Below, one piece after another: positions 1 to 7,921 of a stretch of 64,000 bases of DNA. Location: NCBI GenBank assembly GCA_010672925.1, contig JAAHFP010000008.1:42330-106329 (forward strand), written 5' to 3'. Position numbers and translations under genes: made by a program. The stretch is from Symploca sp. SIO1C2 (GTDB taxonomy: Bacteria > Cyanobacteriota > Cyanobacteriia > Cyanobacteriales > Coleofasciculaceae). The notes below the pieces were generated by a model. That model was given only the letters and a program-made list of their open reading frames with translations. It was not told the DNA's origin and did no database searches. Numbering within the stretch: the stretch's first letter is position 1; each line of letters opens with the position of its first letter.

Positions 1-459
1 ATAGCCAGCACTGTCAAGCAAAATTAGCTGCTCCACAGATTCTGGATAATCTAGGACAAAATCAATGGCTGCGGCTCCTCCCATCGAAGCACCAATCAAA
101 ATCACCGGTTGAGCAATTACAGTTTTCCAAAAATAGTAGAGATGAGTCTTAATTGCTGCTGGACTGAAAGCAATTTCTGGTAACCTTTCTGTAAAACCAA
201 AGCCTAATAAATCCACTGCCCATGTCTCATTTTCAGCAGCAAGCAAGGGTAGTAAGCGACGAAACTCGAACACAGAACTATCAAAACCGTGGAGTAACAA
301 AATAGGTGTCCCACTACTACCCTGATTCACATAAGTTGTGGCAATTGGTTGCTTACTCAAGGAGGTTGGCACCTGAACCTGTTCAATACTCTCAGCAAGG
401 GCAATCGAGGTAGATTCAGTTAATTCAGCAGTTTCAACTGGTAAAAAATTCTTAAACAT
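1..459 (-). CDS. alpha/beta hydrolase, C-terminus cut by window edge
   Basis: The reading frame is open over 153 codons from ATG at 459 to the first base of the window, so the C-terminal part with the catalytic His is outside. An oxyanion-loop motif LLLHGFD lies near residue 55 and a nucleophile elbow GASMGG near residue 125, both standard for alpha/beta fold hydrolases. The substrate cannot be told from sequence. The N-terminal 40 residues are low in hydrophobics, so a cytosolic enzyme is likely. The start lies directly against a GGTAGGT-type heptamer array, which takes the place of a normal leader. Three more hydrolases of this fold occur in the window, and this one keeps a canonical elbow. 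Confidence 0.85.
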   Translation of the reverse strand, partial: MFKNFLPVETAELTESTSIALAESIEQVQVPTSLSKQPIATTYVNQGSSGTPILLLHGFDSSVFEFRRLLPLLAAENETWAVDLLGFGFTERLPEIAFSPAAIKTHLYYFWKTVIAQPVILIGASMGGAAAIDFVLDYPESVEQLILLDSAGY

Positions 460-462
460 AAT

Positions 463-551
463 TGGTGGTAGGTGTTAGGTGGTAGGTGGTAGGTGGTAGG
501 TGGTAGGTGTTAGGTAGTAGGTGGTAGATGGTAGGTGGTAGGTGTTAGGTG
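463..551. repeat. STRR array, TAGGTGG-type heptamers
   Basis: About twelve imperfect 7-bp units (TAGGTGG with TAGGTGT and TAGATGG variants) fill the 5' leader of the minus-strand hydrolase. The same unit in opposite orientation recurs at 31614-31679. STRRs of this kind are known from filamentous cyanobacteria. Confidence 0.9.
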
Positions 552-751
552 TTTACTTAACCTGAAAAGTGTTTGAATCTGGGGGCGCTGGGGAAGCTGA
601 GGAAGCTGAGGGAGCAAGAGAATGCTGCTGTCGCTGACTCTTTCGTCTGTTAATCAGGTAGGGTAAGGCTACCCACTCAGTTGAAGTAGAACTTCTCGAA
701 ACTATCGAATTGGCAAGGGTTGTGGCTTAAGTTGACACCAATGGGGGTAAC

Positions 752-800
752 GAATGACAAATAACAAATGACAAAGGACAAATGACAAATAACAAATAAC
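752..800. repeat. STRR array, AACAAATGAC-type
   Basis: Mixed units of AACAAAT and GACAAAT lie between the hydrolase leader and the tRNA. Apart from these and two short GCTGAGG units near 595-615, nothing is recognisable between 552 and 848. The unit contains ATG, and elsewhere in the window it lies on the start codons of real genes. Confidence 0.8.
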
Positions 801-848
801 TAGTCAATTGTCCTAGATCTCAGTAGAATATCGAAGGATACCAAAAAA

Positions 849-935
849 GGAGAGGTGGCAGAGCGGTTGAATGCGGCAGACTCGAAATCTGTTATGGTGT
901 CACAGCCATCGGGGGTTCGAATCCCCCCCTCTCCG
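849..935 (+). tRNA. tRNA-Ser (CGA)
   Basis: An 87-nt class II tRNA. The acceptor strands GGAGAGG (849-855) and CCTCTCC (928-934) pair perfectly and the discriminator base is G935. The anticodon stem GCAGA/TCTGT encloses the loop CTCGAAA, giving anticodon CGA at 883-885 (reads UCG). The T-arm GGGGGTTCGAATCCCCC is canonical and the long variable arm is typical of serine tRNAs. The CCA end is not encoded. Confidence 0.96.
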
Positions 936-994
936 TTCAGGTAGGGAAGATGGGGAGGATAAGGAAGACGAGGGAGATAATGTGGCTATATCTC

Positions 995-1078
995 ATTCCC
1001 AATTCCCAATTCCCAATTCCCAATTCCCAATTCCCAATTCCCAATTCCCAATTCCCAATTCCCAATTCCCAATTCTCA
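995..1078. repeat. STRR array, TTCCCAA heptamer
   Basis: About eleven tandem copies of TTCCCAA run right up to the argB start codon. Read as protein the array gives an artificial Pro-Asn-Ser-Gln-Phe repeat, which argues that translation begins after it. The same heptamer recurs at 32820-32858, 35327-35425 and near 47500. Confidence 0.95.
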
Positions 1079-1972
1079 ATGCTTAACGAAAGTGAATACA
1101 TCAGGAAGGCAGAAGCTACCCGGGTAAGGGTTTTAAGTGAAGCACTACCCTACATCCAAAAATTTGCTGGTCGGACAGTCGTGGTTAAATATGGTGGTGC
1201 TGCGATGAAAGACAGTAACCTCAAAGATAAAGTAATCCGCGATGTCGTCTTCTTAGCCTGCGTAGGTGTCAGACCAGTCATTGTCCACGGTGGTGGCCCA
1301 GAAATCAACAGTTGGTTGGAGAAACTGAATATTGAGCCACAATTTAAAAATGGCCTGCGAGTTACTGATGCTGCCACGATGGATGTGGTAGAAATGGTTT
1401 TAGTTGGTCGGGTGAATAAGGAGCTGGTTGCTCTCATTAACCGGTCTGGCGGTAAAGCAGTGGGACTTTGTGGTAAAGATGGCAACTTGATCAAAGCACG
1501 TCCCCAAGGCCAAGAGGGTATTGGCTTTGTTGGGGAAGTAAACAATGTAGATGTGGAATTAATCCACTCTTTGGTTAATAGTGGCTACATTCCAGTTATA
1601 TCTAGTGTTGCGGCTGACGAAGTAGGACAAGCATATAATATCAATGCTGATACCGTTGCTGGTGAATTAGCTGCTGCCTTGGATGCAGAAAAATTGATTT
1701 TGCTTACTGATACAGCAGGGATATTGTGGGATTACAAAGATCCATCTAGCCTGATTAACAAGTTAGATATTCAAAAATCAAGGCAGTTGATTGAAGACGG
1801 CATAGTTGCTGGGGGAATGATTCCTAAGGTTAGTTGCTGTGTGCGATCACTTGCTCAAGGTGTTAAGGCTGCCCATATTATTGATGGTCGCATTCCTCAT
1901 GCCCTACTACTGGAGATTTTCACCGATGAAGGCATAGGCTCGATGATTGTAGCATCAGCATATGCTAATTAG
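1079..1972 (+). CDS. argB: acetylglutamate kinase
   Basis: ArgB phosphorylates N-acetyl-L-glutamate with ATP, the second step of arginine synthesis; in cyanobacteria it is the enzyme controlled by PII. The family glycine-rich motifs are present: [10 protein letters not shown] near residue 35, IVHGGGPEI near residue 75, and an ATP-site region [11 protein letters not shown] near 210 followed by GGMIPKV. From ATG1079 the length is 297 aa, the usual size. An in-frame ATG at 950 would add only residues coded by the STRR array, so it is rejected. No other arginine gene is adjacent, which is normal for cyanobacteria. Confidence 0.96.
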   Translation: MLNESEYIRKAEATRVRVLSEALPYIQKFAGRTVVVKYGGAAMKDSNLKDKVIRDVVFLACVGVRPVIVHGGGPEINSWLEKLNIEPQFKNGLRVTDAATMDVVEMVLVGRVNKELVALINRSGGKAVGLCGKDGNLIKARPQGQEGIGFVGEVNNVDVELIHSLVNSGYIPVISSVAADEVGQAYNINADTVAGELAAALDAEKLILLTDTAGILWDYKDPSSLINKLDIQKSRQLIEDGIVAGGMIPKVSCCVRSLAQGVKAAHIIDGRIPHALLLEIFTDEGIGSMIVASAYAN

Positions 1973-2119
1973 GGCTTGGGAGCATAAGTAAAAAGTAACA
2001 AGTAATAAGTAAGAAGGAATGAGGAATTTATCCCAGTTTTGGGCACTTGTATCCCCCAAGGTCACCCAGGTCGATACCAGGTTGATGCCAGGTTTTTGAA
2101 CCTCTTAGATACCATTTCC

Positions 2120-2917
2120 TTACTGATTATCTACTTTACTTTCAATTTCTTTTTGGATTGACACAGGAACCCGACTGAGAAAGTCGTAGCCTGTCTTAGT
2201 TTCGAGTTGGTCAACCGAAACTCGGTATTTTTCCCAAGATGAGCTGGTATTCTTTCTATTGGGTATATCTACTGCAATAACTCGTGTATCTTTAGATATA
2301 CCTTTAACACCTTGTCCAGGTTGATCTAATACCGCAATTACCTTCCAGGTATAGGTAGGAGGCATCACCTGCTTTTTTTTGCCAATTTTGTCTCGCTTGC
2401 CGTAAACTCCAGCAACAATATAAAGCTCCTTACCCTGATCTACCAAGTCTCGACTATACTCTTCTAAGTCTTTCCATGCCCCTCGGTTATTATTAGGGGT
2501 CTGTGGGACAATATTAGTCATCAAAAAGGTAGCAGAATTGTCTTCTTCTGTAGCTGTACGGTCAGCTGACGGTGCCATGTGCCCCCGGTCATAACCACTC
2601 CTGGTATAGTCAGTGGGAGTTACCTGAGACCAATCTGAGGGTAGGGATTCATCAGAGCGAAAGTCATCTTGTCTTTCGGCATTACCCAACCACTTACGAT
2701 TAAGTTGCCAAGCTACCCAATTAGGTGTTCCCCTTTCTCTACTGTAGGACAAGGCATACTGAGGCTTTTCCATCAGGTAGTTATTCGGCTCTTGCCCAGC
2801 ATTACTGGGATTACCCAGCGCTAGGTGAGATGAGGTTGGTTGCTCGAGAAGTAACTCACATCCAGTGGTAAGGGTGAGCAATAGGGTTGTGAAACTAAGA
2901 ACTAGTTGGGTTTTCAC
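2120..2917 (-). CDS. secreted/lipoprotein DNA/RNA non-specific endonuclease (NUC1 family)
   Basis: A 265-aa protein with an N-terminal hydrophobic signal ending in a lipobox-like LTTGC, so it is probably a lipoprotein or exported. The DRGHMAPSADR motif near residue 110 is the signature of the beta-beta-alpha-metal NUC1/NucA nucleases, in which the His is the general base; the downstream NIVPQTPNNNRGAW carries the Mg-binding Asn. Members cut DNA and RNA without sequence preference. The Anabaena NucA nuclease belongs to the same family. The gene stands alone, convergent with argB. A nutritional or defensive role is inference. Confidence 0.93.
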   Translation of the reverse strand: MKTQLVLSFTTLLLTLTTGCELLLEQPTSSHLALGNPSNAGQEPNNYLMEKPQYALSYSRERGTPNWVAWQLNRKWLGNAERQDDFRSDESLPSDWSQVTPTDYTRSGYDRGHMAPSADRTATEEDNSATFLMTNIVPQTPNNNRGAWKDLEEYSRDLVDQGKELYIVAGVYGKRDKIGKKKQVMPPTYTWKVIAVLDQPGQGVKGISKDTRVIAVDIPNRKNTSSSWEKYRVSVDQLETKTGYDFLSRVPVSIQKEIESKVDNQ

Positions 2918-3101
2918 CTGTTAATGAGACCTGAGTTTGGCTTATTGAGCGAGGAACAAAATTGAGTAATTTGGTGTTAACCAGTATAGCGCTACGCGCA
3001 ATTCAAAATTTGCCTCGCTTTGCTCACCATGCTACGCAAACAAAATTTAAAATTCAAAAATAGGCCATGATTAGGTTTCAGGCTTTATTAATGTCAATCA
3101 A

Positions 3102-3129
3102 TTTTAGATTTTAGATTTTAGATTTTAGA
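3102..3129. repeat. STRR array, TTTTAGA x4
   Basis: Four perfect tandem copies of TTTTAGA. The same unit in inverse orientation (AAAATCT) occurs at 24896-24925. Confidence 0.9.
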
Positions 3130-3130
3130 T

Positions 3131-3203
3131 TGACCCCATGTCTAAAGCCAGGGGCTTGGAATAATGATAAGATATTTGTTTTTTCCACGGATAAATCCGG
3201 GGG
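3131..3203. other. pair of IS200/IS605-end-like hairpins
   Basis: Two hairpin-forming stretches lie here: one with CCCC and GGGG arms around CTAAAG, and CCACGGAT/ATCCGGGGG at 3185-3203. The second form recurs at 10849-10870 with the same GGGGGCTTG tail. Such paired imperfect palindromes resemble cyanobacterial IS200/IS605-type element ends. No transposase is present, so this is at most a footprint. Confidence 0.35.
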
Positions 3204-3236
3204 CTTGTATCCTTGTTTTTTTCGTCAAGTAATTTA

Positions 3237-3407
3237 CGTCATCCCAGTTTGCAGACGCATAAATACGATACTCTATCTGGTCTTAATGGAGAAGAAGTGT
3301 TTGAAGCTTATGTTGAGAATAGAACACCTGGAGCATTCCGAGTTTTTTGGTATTATGGTCCGAGTTAAGGGGTAATAACGATTATTGCCATTACCCCCCA
3401 TCCTTAA
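3237..3407 (+). pseudogene. remnant of a small toxin-like (RelE/HigB-like?) gene
   Basis: Frame 3237-3407 reads RHPSLQTHKYDTL, then NGEEVFEAYVENRTPGAFRV and FWYYGPS, an in-frame TAA at 3366-3368, and directly after it GVITIIAITPHP and the final stop. The composition is protein-like and continues in the same frame across the stop. The end 'ITIIAITPHP' is, to my memory, typical of small cyanobacterial proteins annotated as toxin-antitoxin 'cytotoxic translational repressor'; that assignment is recollection and not search-based. There is no start codon: an in-frame TAA lies upstream near 3190 with no ATG after it. A dead gene with at least two lesions, next to possible IS footprints. Confidence 0.55.
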
Positions 3408-3487
3408 AAATGTAAGTCTCACAGGGTGTGGGGTGTAGGGTGTAGGGGAAAAAGAATAGTTTCACTTTACAATCCTAACAAGAAAAG

Positions 3488-4441
3488 CTACACCTTACGA
3501 CGTTGGCGTAGGCGAGTGGTGATTGCTAAACCAATAATGCCTAAACTAACTATACCAGAAGGTTCAGGGACAGATTTAGTTATCTCGTTTGCTTGGCAAA
3601 AACCGCGATCGCAAATACTGGATTTACTAAATCTAAAAGCAATAGTATGCTCACCAGCAAATTGATTCAAAGCGTAGCCAGCTGCACCCAACTCAGCATC
3701 AGAAAGATAACTAATACCAGTAAGATATGTCCCGGAAGCGATCGCATTGAGACTATCATTTTGATTAAAATAAGTATCGTTGGCAGCTAAATCCCCTAGG
3801 CTGGGGTCACAGTCTACTCCAGTGCAGCCATAGGTAGCTACATGTTGATTATAAGCATCTATACTAGCAAAACCACTATTTTCTGCTGTAGTACTAGTAG
3901 CAGTGACATCACCGTAAAGTCCGATATCTGGGACTAAAGAATCATTGGTGCCAGCAAAGCGTACACCGAACAAATCACCTGCATTACTAGCGCTGCTGAA
4001 ATCCTGCCCTGAGAAGTTGAAAAATAAATCTCCCCAACCAATATTGCCATCATCAGCAGGAGTTCCGTTAACACCAGTTAACGGCATATTGGCATTGATG
4101 GCTACCAAGATATCATCTGCGGTTTCTTTGAGAGCTAAATTATAAATTTCATAAGCATTGCCACCTACTTGCAGGCCATCAACCCCATCGTTGGCGGAAT
4201 CTATGGCATACTGCCAGCCCTGCTGATCTACAGGGTTTTGTCCTGTGACGAGGGCGACACCATCGTTGATACATTCAGTAAAGGTATTAATCACAATTCC
4301 TGGGGTTAGTGCTGTCAAAGCTTCAGCTTGAGCTGGTTGTGCTAGTCCAAGAAGGCAGAAGGCAGAAGGCAGAAGGCAGGAGGCAGGAGGCAGGAGGCAG
4401 GAGGGAAGAAAGCTTTTTCGATGAGGTAGTTTTTTGCGCAT
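3488..4441 (-). CDS. PEP-CTERM sorting domain surface protein
   Basis: A 317-aa exported protein. The C-terminus has the PEP-CTERM pattern: SVPEPSGIV, a hydrophobic helix (SLGIIGLAITT) and a basic tail RLRQRRKV, the signal for exosortase processing and surface anchoring. The middle is rich in Asp, Asn and Gly with short beta-type stretches (DGLQVGGNAYEIYNL, FNFSGQDF); the domain is not recognised with certainty. The N-terminus is unusual: residues about 11-31 of the signal peptide are written by the GGCAGGA/GGCAGAA heptamer array read on the minus strand, followed by an ordinary cleavage region AQPAQAEA. No exosortase gene is in the window. Confidence 0.85.
   Translation of the reverse strand: MRKKLPHRKSFLPSCLLPPASCLLPSAFCLLGLAQPAQAEALTALTPGIVINTFTECINDGVALVTGQNPVDQQGWQYAIDSANDGVDGLQVGGNAYEIYNLALKETADDILVAINANMPLTGVNGTPADDGNIGWGDLFFNFSGQDFSSASNAGDLFGVRFAGTNDSLVPDIGLYGDVTATSTTAENSGFASIDAYNQHVATYGCTGVDCDPSLGDLAANDTYFNQNDSLNAIASGTYLTGISYLSDAELGAAGYALNQFAGEHTIAFRFSKSSICDRGFCQANEITKSVPEPSGIVSLGIIGLAITTRLRQRRKV
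4351..4410. repeat. STRR cassette GGCAGAA/GGCAGGA inside a signal peptide
   Basis: Seven heptamers with a 3' flank GGAGGGAAGAAAGCTT. The array lies inside the coding region of the PEP-CTERM protein and codes for the hydrophobic core of its signal peptide. The same heptamers with the identical flank lie at 5952-5994 inside the CHAT gene. Confidence 0.9.
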
Positions 4442-4614
4442 TGGTAGACTTCCGATTTGGAGATTTCAGAGTAACCACTCTAGGAGAACAAAACCTATTC
4501 CTCAGGTGGTATTATATTTTTTGGTAAGTTTGGTAACTTATAGGTTGATATTATAAATTAAATAAGATTTTAATAATTAAAGTAATCTAACTACTTGCCG
4601 AACAACAGCCAAGT

Positions 4615-7068
4615 ATGAAAAATCTGCGGCTTCAACGAGGAATAGCCTTAGCTACTTTAATTACTACTAGCATTGCTGGTTCCAACCCTCAAGCCTTAGC
4701 TGCTCAACTTGATTTTGACAGTAATACTATACCAACAGAGCAATTTATAGCTCAAGGGAGAACTGTTGACCTACTGTGGCAACAGTTTAGGGATTTGCAA
4801 GGAGTTGGCAGGTATGTTGAAGCCCTAGCAATCTTAGACCAAATCCTACAACTCCAGCCAGACTCTTTCCTGGCTCAGTATTGGCGAGGGGATATCTTTA
4901 ACAGCTTGGGAGATTATCAAACAGCAATTTCTGCTTATGATGATGCGATCGCAATTCAACCGGATTATCTCTTGGCTTGGTCGTCGAAAGGGGATGCTCT
5001 CTACCAGCTACAGCTTTACCAAGCAGCAATTACTTCTTGGCAGCAGGCGCTAACTCTACCAGCTACCTCAGATTATCAACAACAATTGGTAAGTAGGAGC
5101 ATTCCCCAGCAAATCGGTAGAGTATTGCTATACGATTTGCAAAGATACGCCGATGCAGTTACCGTTTATAACCAATTAGTGGTAACTGATACCAATGGAG
5201 CAGCTCATTGGCTCAACCGAGGGACGGCTTTTGCTCAACTAAGTCAATATCAAGATGCGATCGCGGATTTTGACCAAGCACTGCAACTAGAACCGCAAAA
5301 TGCCCTAGCCTGGAAACAACGAGGACTAGCTCTCTATAGCTTAGAACGCTACCAAGAGGCGATCACTTCTTGGGAAAATGCGGCACGTTTTAATCCTAAC
5401 GACCTCGAAGTTACTGAATTACTATCAGCTATCGCTAATTCTGATACTTCTGTAGCCCAGTTAGACGCTTCACAACAGAGACTAGCTGAAATTCGTCGAG
5501 AAATCAATCTGGAAGAAGAGAGACTAACTGCTCTTCGTAGCGAAAGTCAAGAATTAACCGAACAATTAGAATCCTCTCAAGCTCAATTGCAAGAATCTCA
5601 GCAAGAGTTAGTGGATATTGAAGCAGAAGTTGAAACTGCCCAAAGCGAAGTACAACAATCCCAACAACAGTTAGCCGAAACTCAACAGGAAGTACAAATC
5701 GCTCAAGGGCAGCTAGAATCTTCCCAAGTGGCAAGACTGGAAGTTGGTTTTACCAGTGAGTACGAACAATATTTTGGTATTACCAATACCCCCATTACCA
5801 GCCTCGAAGATACCCGTGAGCTACTGCGGCAAATTGAAGAAGAGAATGACGTTAAATCTGCCTTCTTGTATGCCAGGTATATGCCAAGTTCCCAAGAAGA
5901 AGAGCAGGAAGAAGACACCACCGCATCTGCTCTTAAATCTTTCCTAAGGAAAGAAGGCAGGAGGCAGGAGGCAGGAGGCAGGAGGGAAGAAAGCTTGTAC
6001 CGTCAGCGACTATCCCAAAACAACTTACAGGAACAAGAAAATGATGAGCTAGAACTAGTACTAATTACCGCTGAGGGCAATCTCATTCGACAGCGCTTAG
6101 GGGCAACCCGTGCAGAAATTCGCCGAGTTGCTGAGCAATTCCGCCGCAGGGTCACTGATGTGAAAGACCCTAAGGGCTACTTGGCTCCAGCCCAAGAACT
6201 CTATCAATTACTTATGGAGCCCCTGGAGGAAAATTTACAAACTCAGGAAATCCAAAATGTTGCCTTCTTGATGGACAAAGGTTTACGCTCTTTACCTCTT
6301 GCCGCGCTCCATGATGGCGAGGAATTTCTTGTAGAAAAATACGGCATCGGTATTATGCCCGGTCTTTCCCTGGCAAATCTAGGACCAGTGGACGTGAGAA
6401 GTTCCCAAGTTTTGGGAATGGGAGCTGAGGAATTTCCTGATCAAAGCCCCTTACCCGCAGTCCCAATAGAATTAGATGTGATTACCAGTAAACTATGGCC
6501 AGGGGAAGCTTATCTGAACGAGAGTTTTACGGTGGAAAACCTGAAACAAGCTCGTGAGCAAGAGCCATTTTCCATTGTTCATTTTGCCACCCACGCCGAA
6601 TTTCGAGGAGGTAGACCAAGCAATTCCTACATTCAATTATGGGACGAAAAGCTTACCATTGACCAACTACGCCAACTGGAGCTCAGTAACCCACCAGTAT
6701 CTTTGTTAGTTTTAAGTGCTTGTCGCACGGCAGTGGGAAGTGATGAGGCTGAGTTAGGTTTTGCTGGCTTAGCAGTACAAGCGGGAGTTAGTACAGCAAT
6801 GGGTAGTCTTTGGTATGTCAGCGATGAAGGAACCCTAGGATTGATGACCAAGTTTTATGAAGAATTGAAGCAAATTCCCATCAAAGCAGAGGCATTGCGA
6901 CAGACGCAACTGGCAATGCTGCGAAGAGAGGTACGTATAGAAGATAATCAGTTAGTTGTCGATAATAATCGTATCCCTTTACCACCAGAGTTAGCTGAAC
7001 TTACAGACAAAGATTTCAGCCATCCTTACTACTGGAGTGCTTTCACGTTAATTGGGAATCCTTGGTAA
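4615..7068 (+). CDS. TPR repeat and CHAT domain (caspase-like) protein
   Basis: An 817-aa protein with four parts. Residues 1-30 form a signal-like hydrophobic stretch ending near ALAAQ. Residues about 50-270 hold TPR repeats (for example ALAILDQILQLQPDSFLAQY and AIADFDQALQLEPQNALAWK). Residues about 280-380 form a Glu/Gln-rich coiled coil. Residues about 480-817 form a CHAT domain with the caspase-type dyad His660 (HFATHAEF) and Cys703 (LSACRTAVG), ending in the usual HPYYWSAFTLIGNPW. CHAT proteins are clan CD peptidases related to separase and caspases. Between coiled coil and CHAT an STRR cassette adds KEGRRQEAGGRREES. The gene is divergent from the PEP-CTERM gene. The substrate is unknown; an exported or periplasmic location is suggested only by the N-terminus. 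Confidence 0.9.
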   Translation: MKNLRLQRGIALATLITTSIAGSNPQALAAQLDFDSNTIPTEQFIAQGRTVDLLWQQFRDLQGVGRYVEALAILDQILQLQPDSFLAQYWRGDIFNSLGDYQTAISAYDDAIAIQPDYLLAWSSKGDALYQLQLYQAAITSWQQALTLPATSDYQQQLVSRSIPQQIGRVLLYDLQRYADAVTVYNQLVVTDTNGAAHWLNRGTAFAQLSQYQDAIADFDQALQLEPQNALAWKQRGLALYSLERYQEAITSWENAARFNPNDLEVTELLSAIANSDTSVAQLDASQQRLAEIRREINLEEERLTALRSESQELTEQLESSQAQLQESQQELVDIEAEVETAQSEVQQSQQQLAETQQEVQIAQGQLESSQVARLEVGFTSEYEQYFGITNTPITSLEDTRELLRQIEEENDVKSAFLYARYMPSSQEEEQEEDTTASALKSFLRKEGRRQEAGGRREESLYRQRLSQNNLQEQENDELELVLITAEGNLIRQRLGATRAEIRRVAEQFRRRVTDVKDPKGYLAPAQELYQLLMEPLEENLQTQEIQNVAFLMDKGLRSLPLAALHDGEEFLVEKYGIGIMPGLSLANLGPVDVRSSQVLGMGAEEFPDQSPLPAVPIELDVITSKLWPGEAYLNESFTVENLKQAREQEPFSIVHFATHAEFRGGRPSNSYIQLWDEKLTIDQLRQLELSNPPVSLLVLSACRTAVGSDEAELGFAGLAVQAGVSTAMGSLWYVSDEGTLGLMTKFYEELKQIPIKAEALRQTQLAMLRREVRIEDNQLVVDNNRIPLPPELAELTDKDFSHPYYWSAFTLIGNPW
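5952..5994. repeat. STRR cassette inside the CHAT gene
   Basis: GGCAGGA heptamers with the flank GGAGGGAAGAAAGCTT, the same module as 4351-4410. It keeps the reading frame and forms a basic linker between coiled coil and protease domain. Confidence 0.9.
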
Positions 7069-7345
7069 GCTCAATGAAGACTTTTTTGTAATCTACTTTA
7101 CATAATTTTCTAACACTGCACACGAAAAGAATAGCTCAGGACAGGCGAGATGCCTATCCCATAACCACAAGAAGGCTCATGGATATTTGTGATTTCATTT
7201 ACCTGCAATATGATGCTATAATTTTCTCTTTCCGACCCTGACATGGATGCACCCGAAAAGATGCAGCATGAACAGTAGTAGCTAGTCCACTATACTACGC
7301 TAAGCGAATCTCAATTAATGCACCATGCTAGGTACTAGTGTGTAG

Positions 7346-7579
7346 CTATACTCGCAGTACTTCACCTTCCGTTTTTCCAACGTAAAGAGAAGAACTCCTA
7401 GACTCACGAGACTCTTGCTTGACTAGGCCAGCCATTGCGGCCAACTGTAATTTCATAAAAGCCCTCCGATCCTCTGAGCTGTACTTAGTCTGCAGAAGCT
7501 GCCGCAATTGCTCTTCAGCTTCTAAGGTTAGGTAGCCAGTGGTGAGCGCTTGGTGAACTATCTCACGAATTAGAATCAT
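7346..7579 (-). CDS. conserved short cyanobacterial protein
   Basis: A 77-aa soluble, helix-rich protein starting MILIREIVHQALTTGYLT. It resembles a family of short cyanobacterial proteins whose members begin with a similar '-IR-LV-QAL-TGYL--EAE-QLRQLL' pattern and lack a known function; that recognition is from memory. It has no domain, signal peptide or membrane segment. The gene is alone, convergent with the CHAT gene, and has two imperfect direct repeats upstream (7682-7736) that may hold its promoter or operator. The 277 bp between the CHAT stop and this gene show nothing further. Confidence 0.65.
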   Translation of the reverse strand: MILIREIVHQALTTGYLTLEAEEQLRQLLQTKYSSEDRRAFMKLQLAAMAGLVKQESRESRSSSLYVGKTEGEVLRV

Positions 7580-7681
7580 CTTCTACACCCCTGTTAGGTT
7601 AATTTGAGCCAGGTTAAATCTGGCAAGAATTGTAATTACTTCTCAGTGATTTGACGGTGATTTTATGCACAAAATCTTATT

Positions 7682-7736
7682 TATTTATAATACTTTACAC
7701 TTAAGTGGTATGTTTATATTACTTTACACACAAGTG
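7682..7736. repeat. two imperfect direct repeats upstream of the 77-aa gene
   Basis: TATTTATAATACTTTACAC and GTTTATATTACTTTACACA, each followed by an AAGTG-like end, are spaced about 30 bp. They lie 100-160 bp upstream of the minus-strand start at 7579 in AT-rich DNA. A regulatory role is inference. Confidence 0.4.
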
Positions 7737-7811
7737 ATTTTAATAAAATTTTAACATTCTTAATAAATTATTGGTTATTAGTCGTTTGTCATTGGTCATC
7801 AGCCCAAAGTA

Positions 7812-7884
7812 GGACTTACGCACTCAACTATCACGCTGGATAAGAATTGAATCTCTCAGCTGTTTGGAGCTCCTGCGTAAGTCC
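7812..7884. mobile_element. MITE-like element with GGACTTACGCA inverted ends
   Basis: GGACTTACGCA (7812-7822) and its exact reverse complement TGCGTAAGTCC (7874-7884) enclose 51 bp without coding potential. STRR-like units lie on both sides. Such 'GGACTTACGCA' termini are common in cyanobacterial genomes, to my memory as IS-derived MITEs. Confidence 0.5.
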
Positions 7885-7921
7885 CGCAAAGGACAAAAGA
7901 CTAATGACAAACAACCATTAG

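Noticed and set aside
871..1086. 71-aa plus-strand ORF over the tRNA and the TTCCCAA array
   Set aside because: It overlaps a certain tRNA gene and its second half is pure repeat translation.
3130..3375. 81-aa plus-strand ORF
   Set aside because: It is out of frame with the protein-like remnant at 3237-3407 and has no features of its own.
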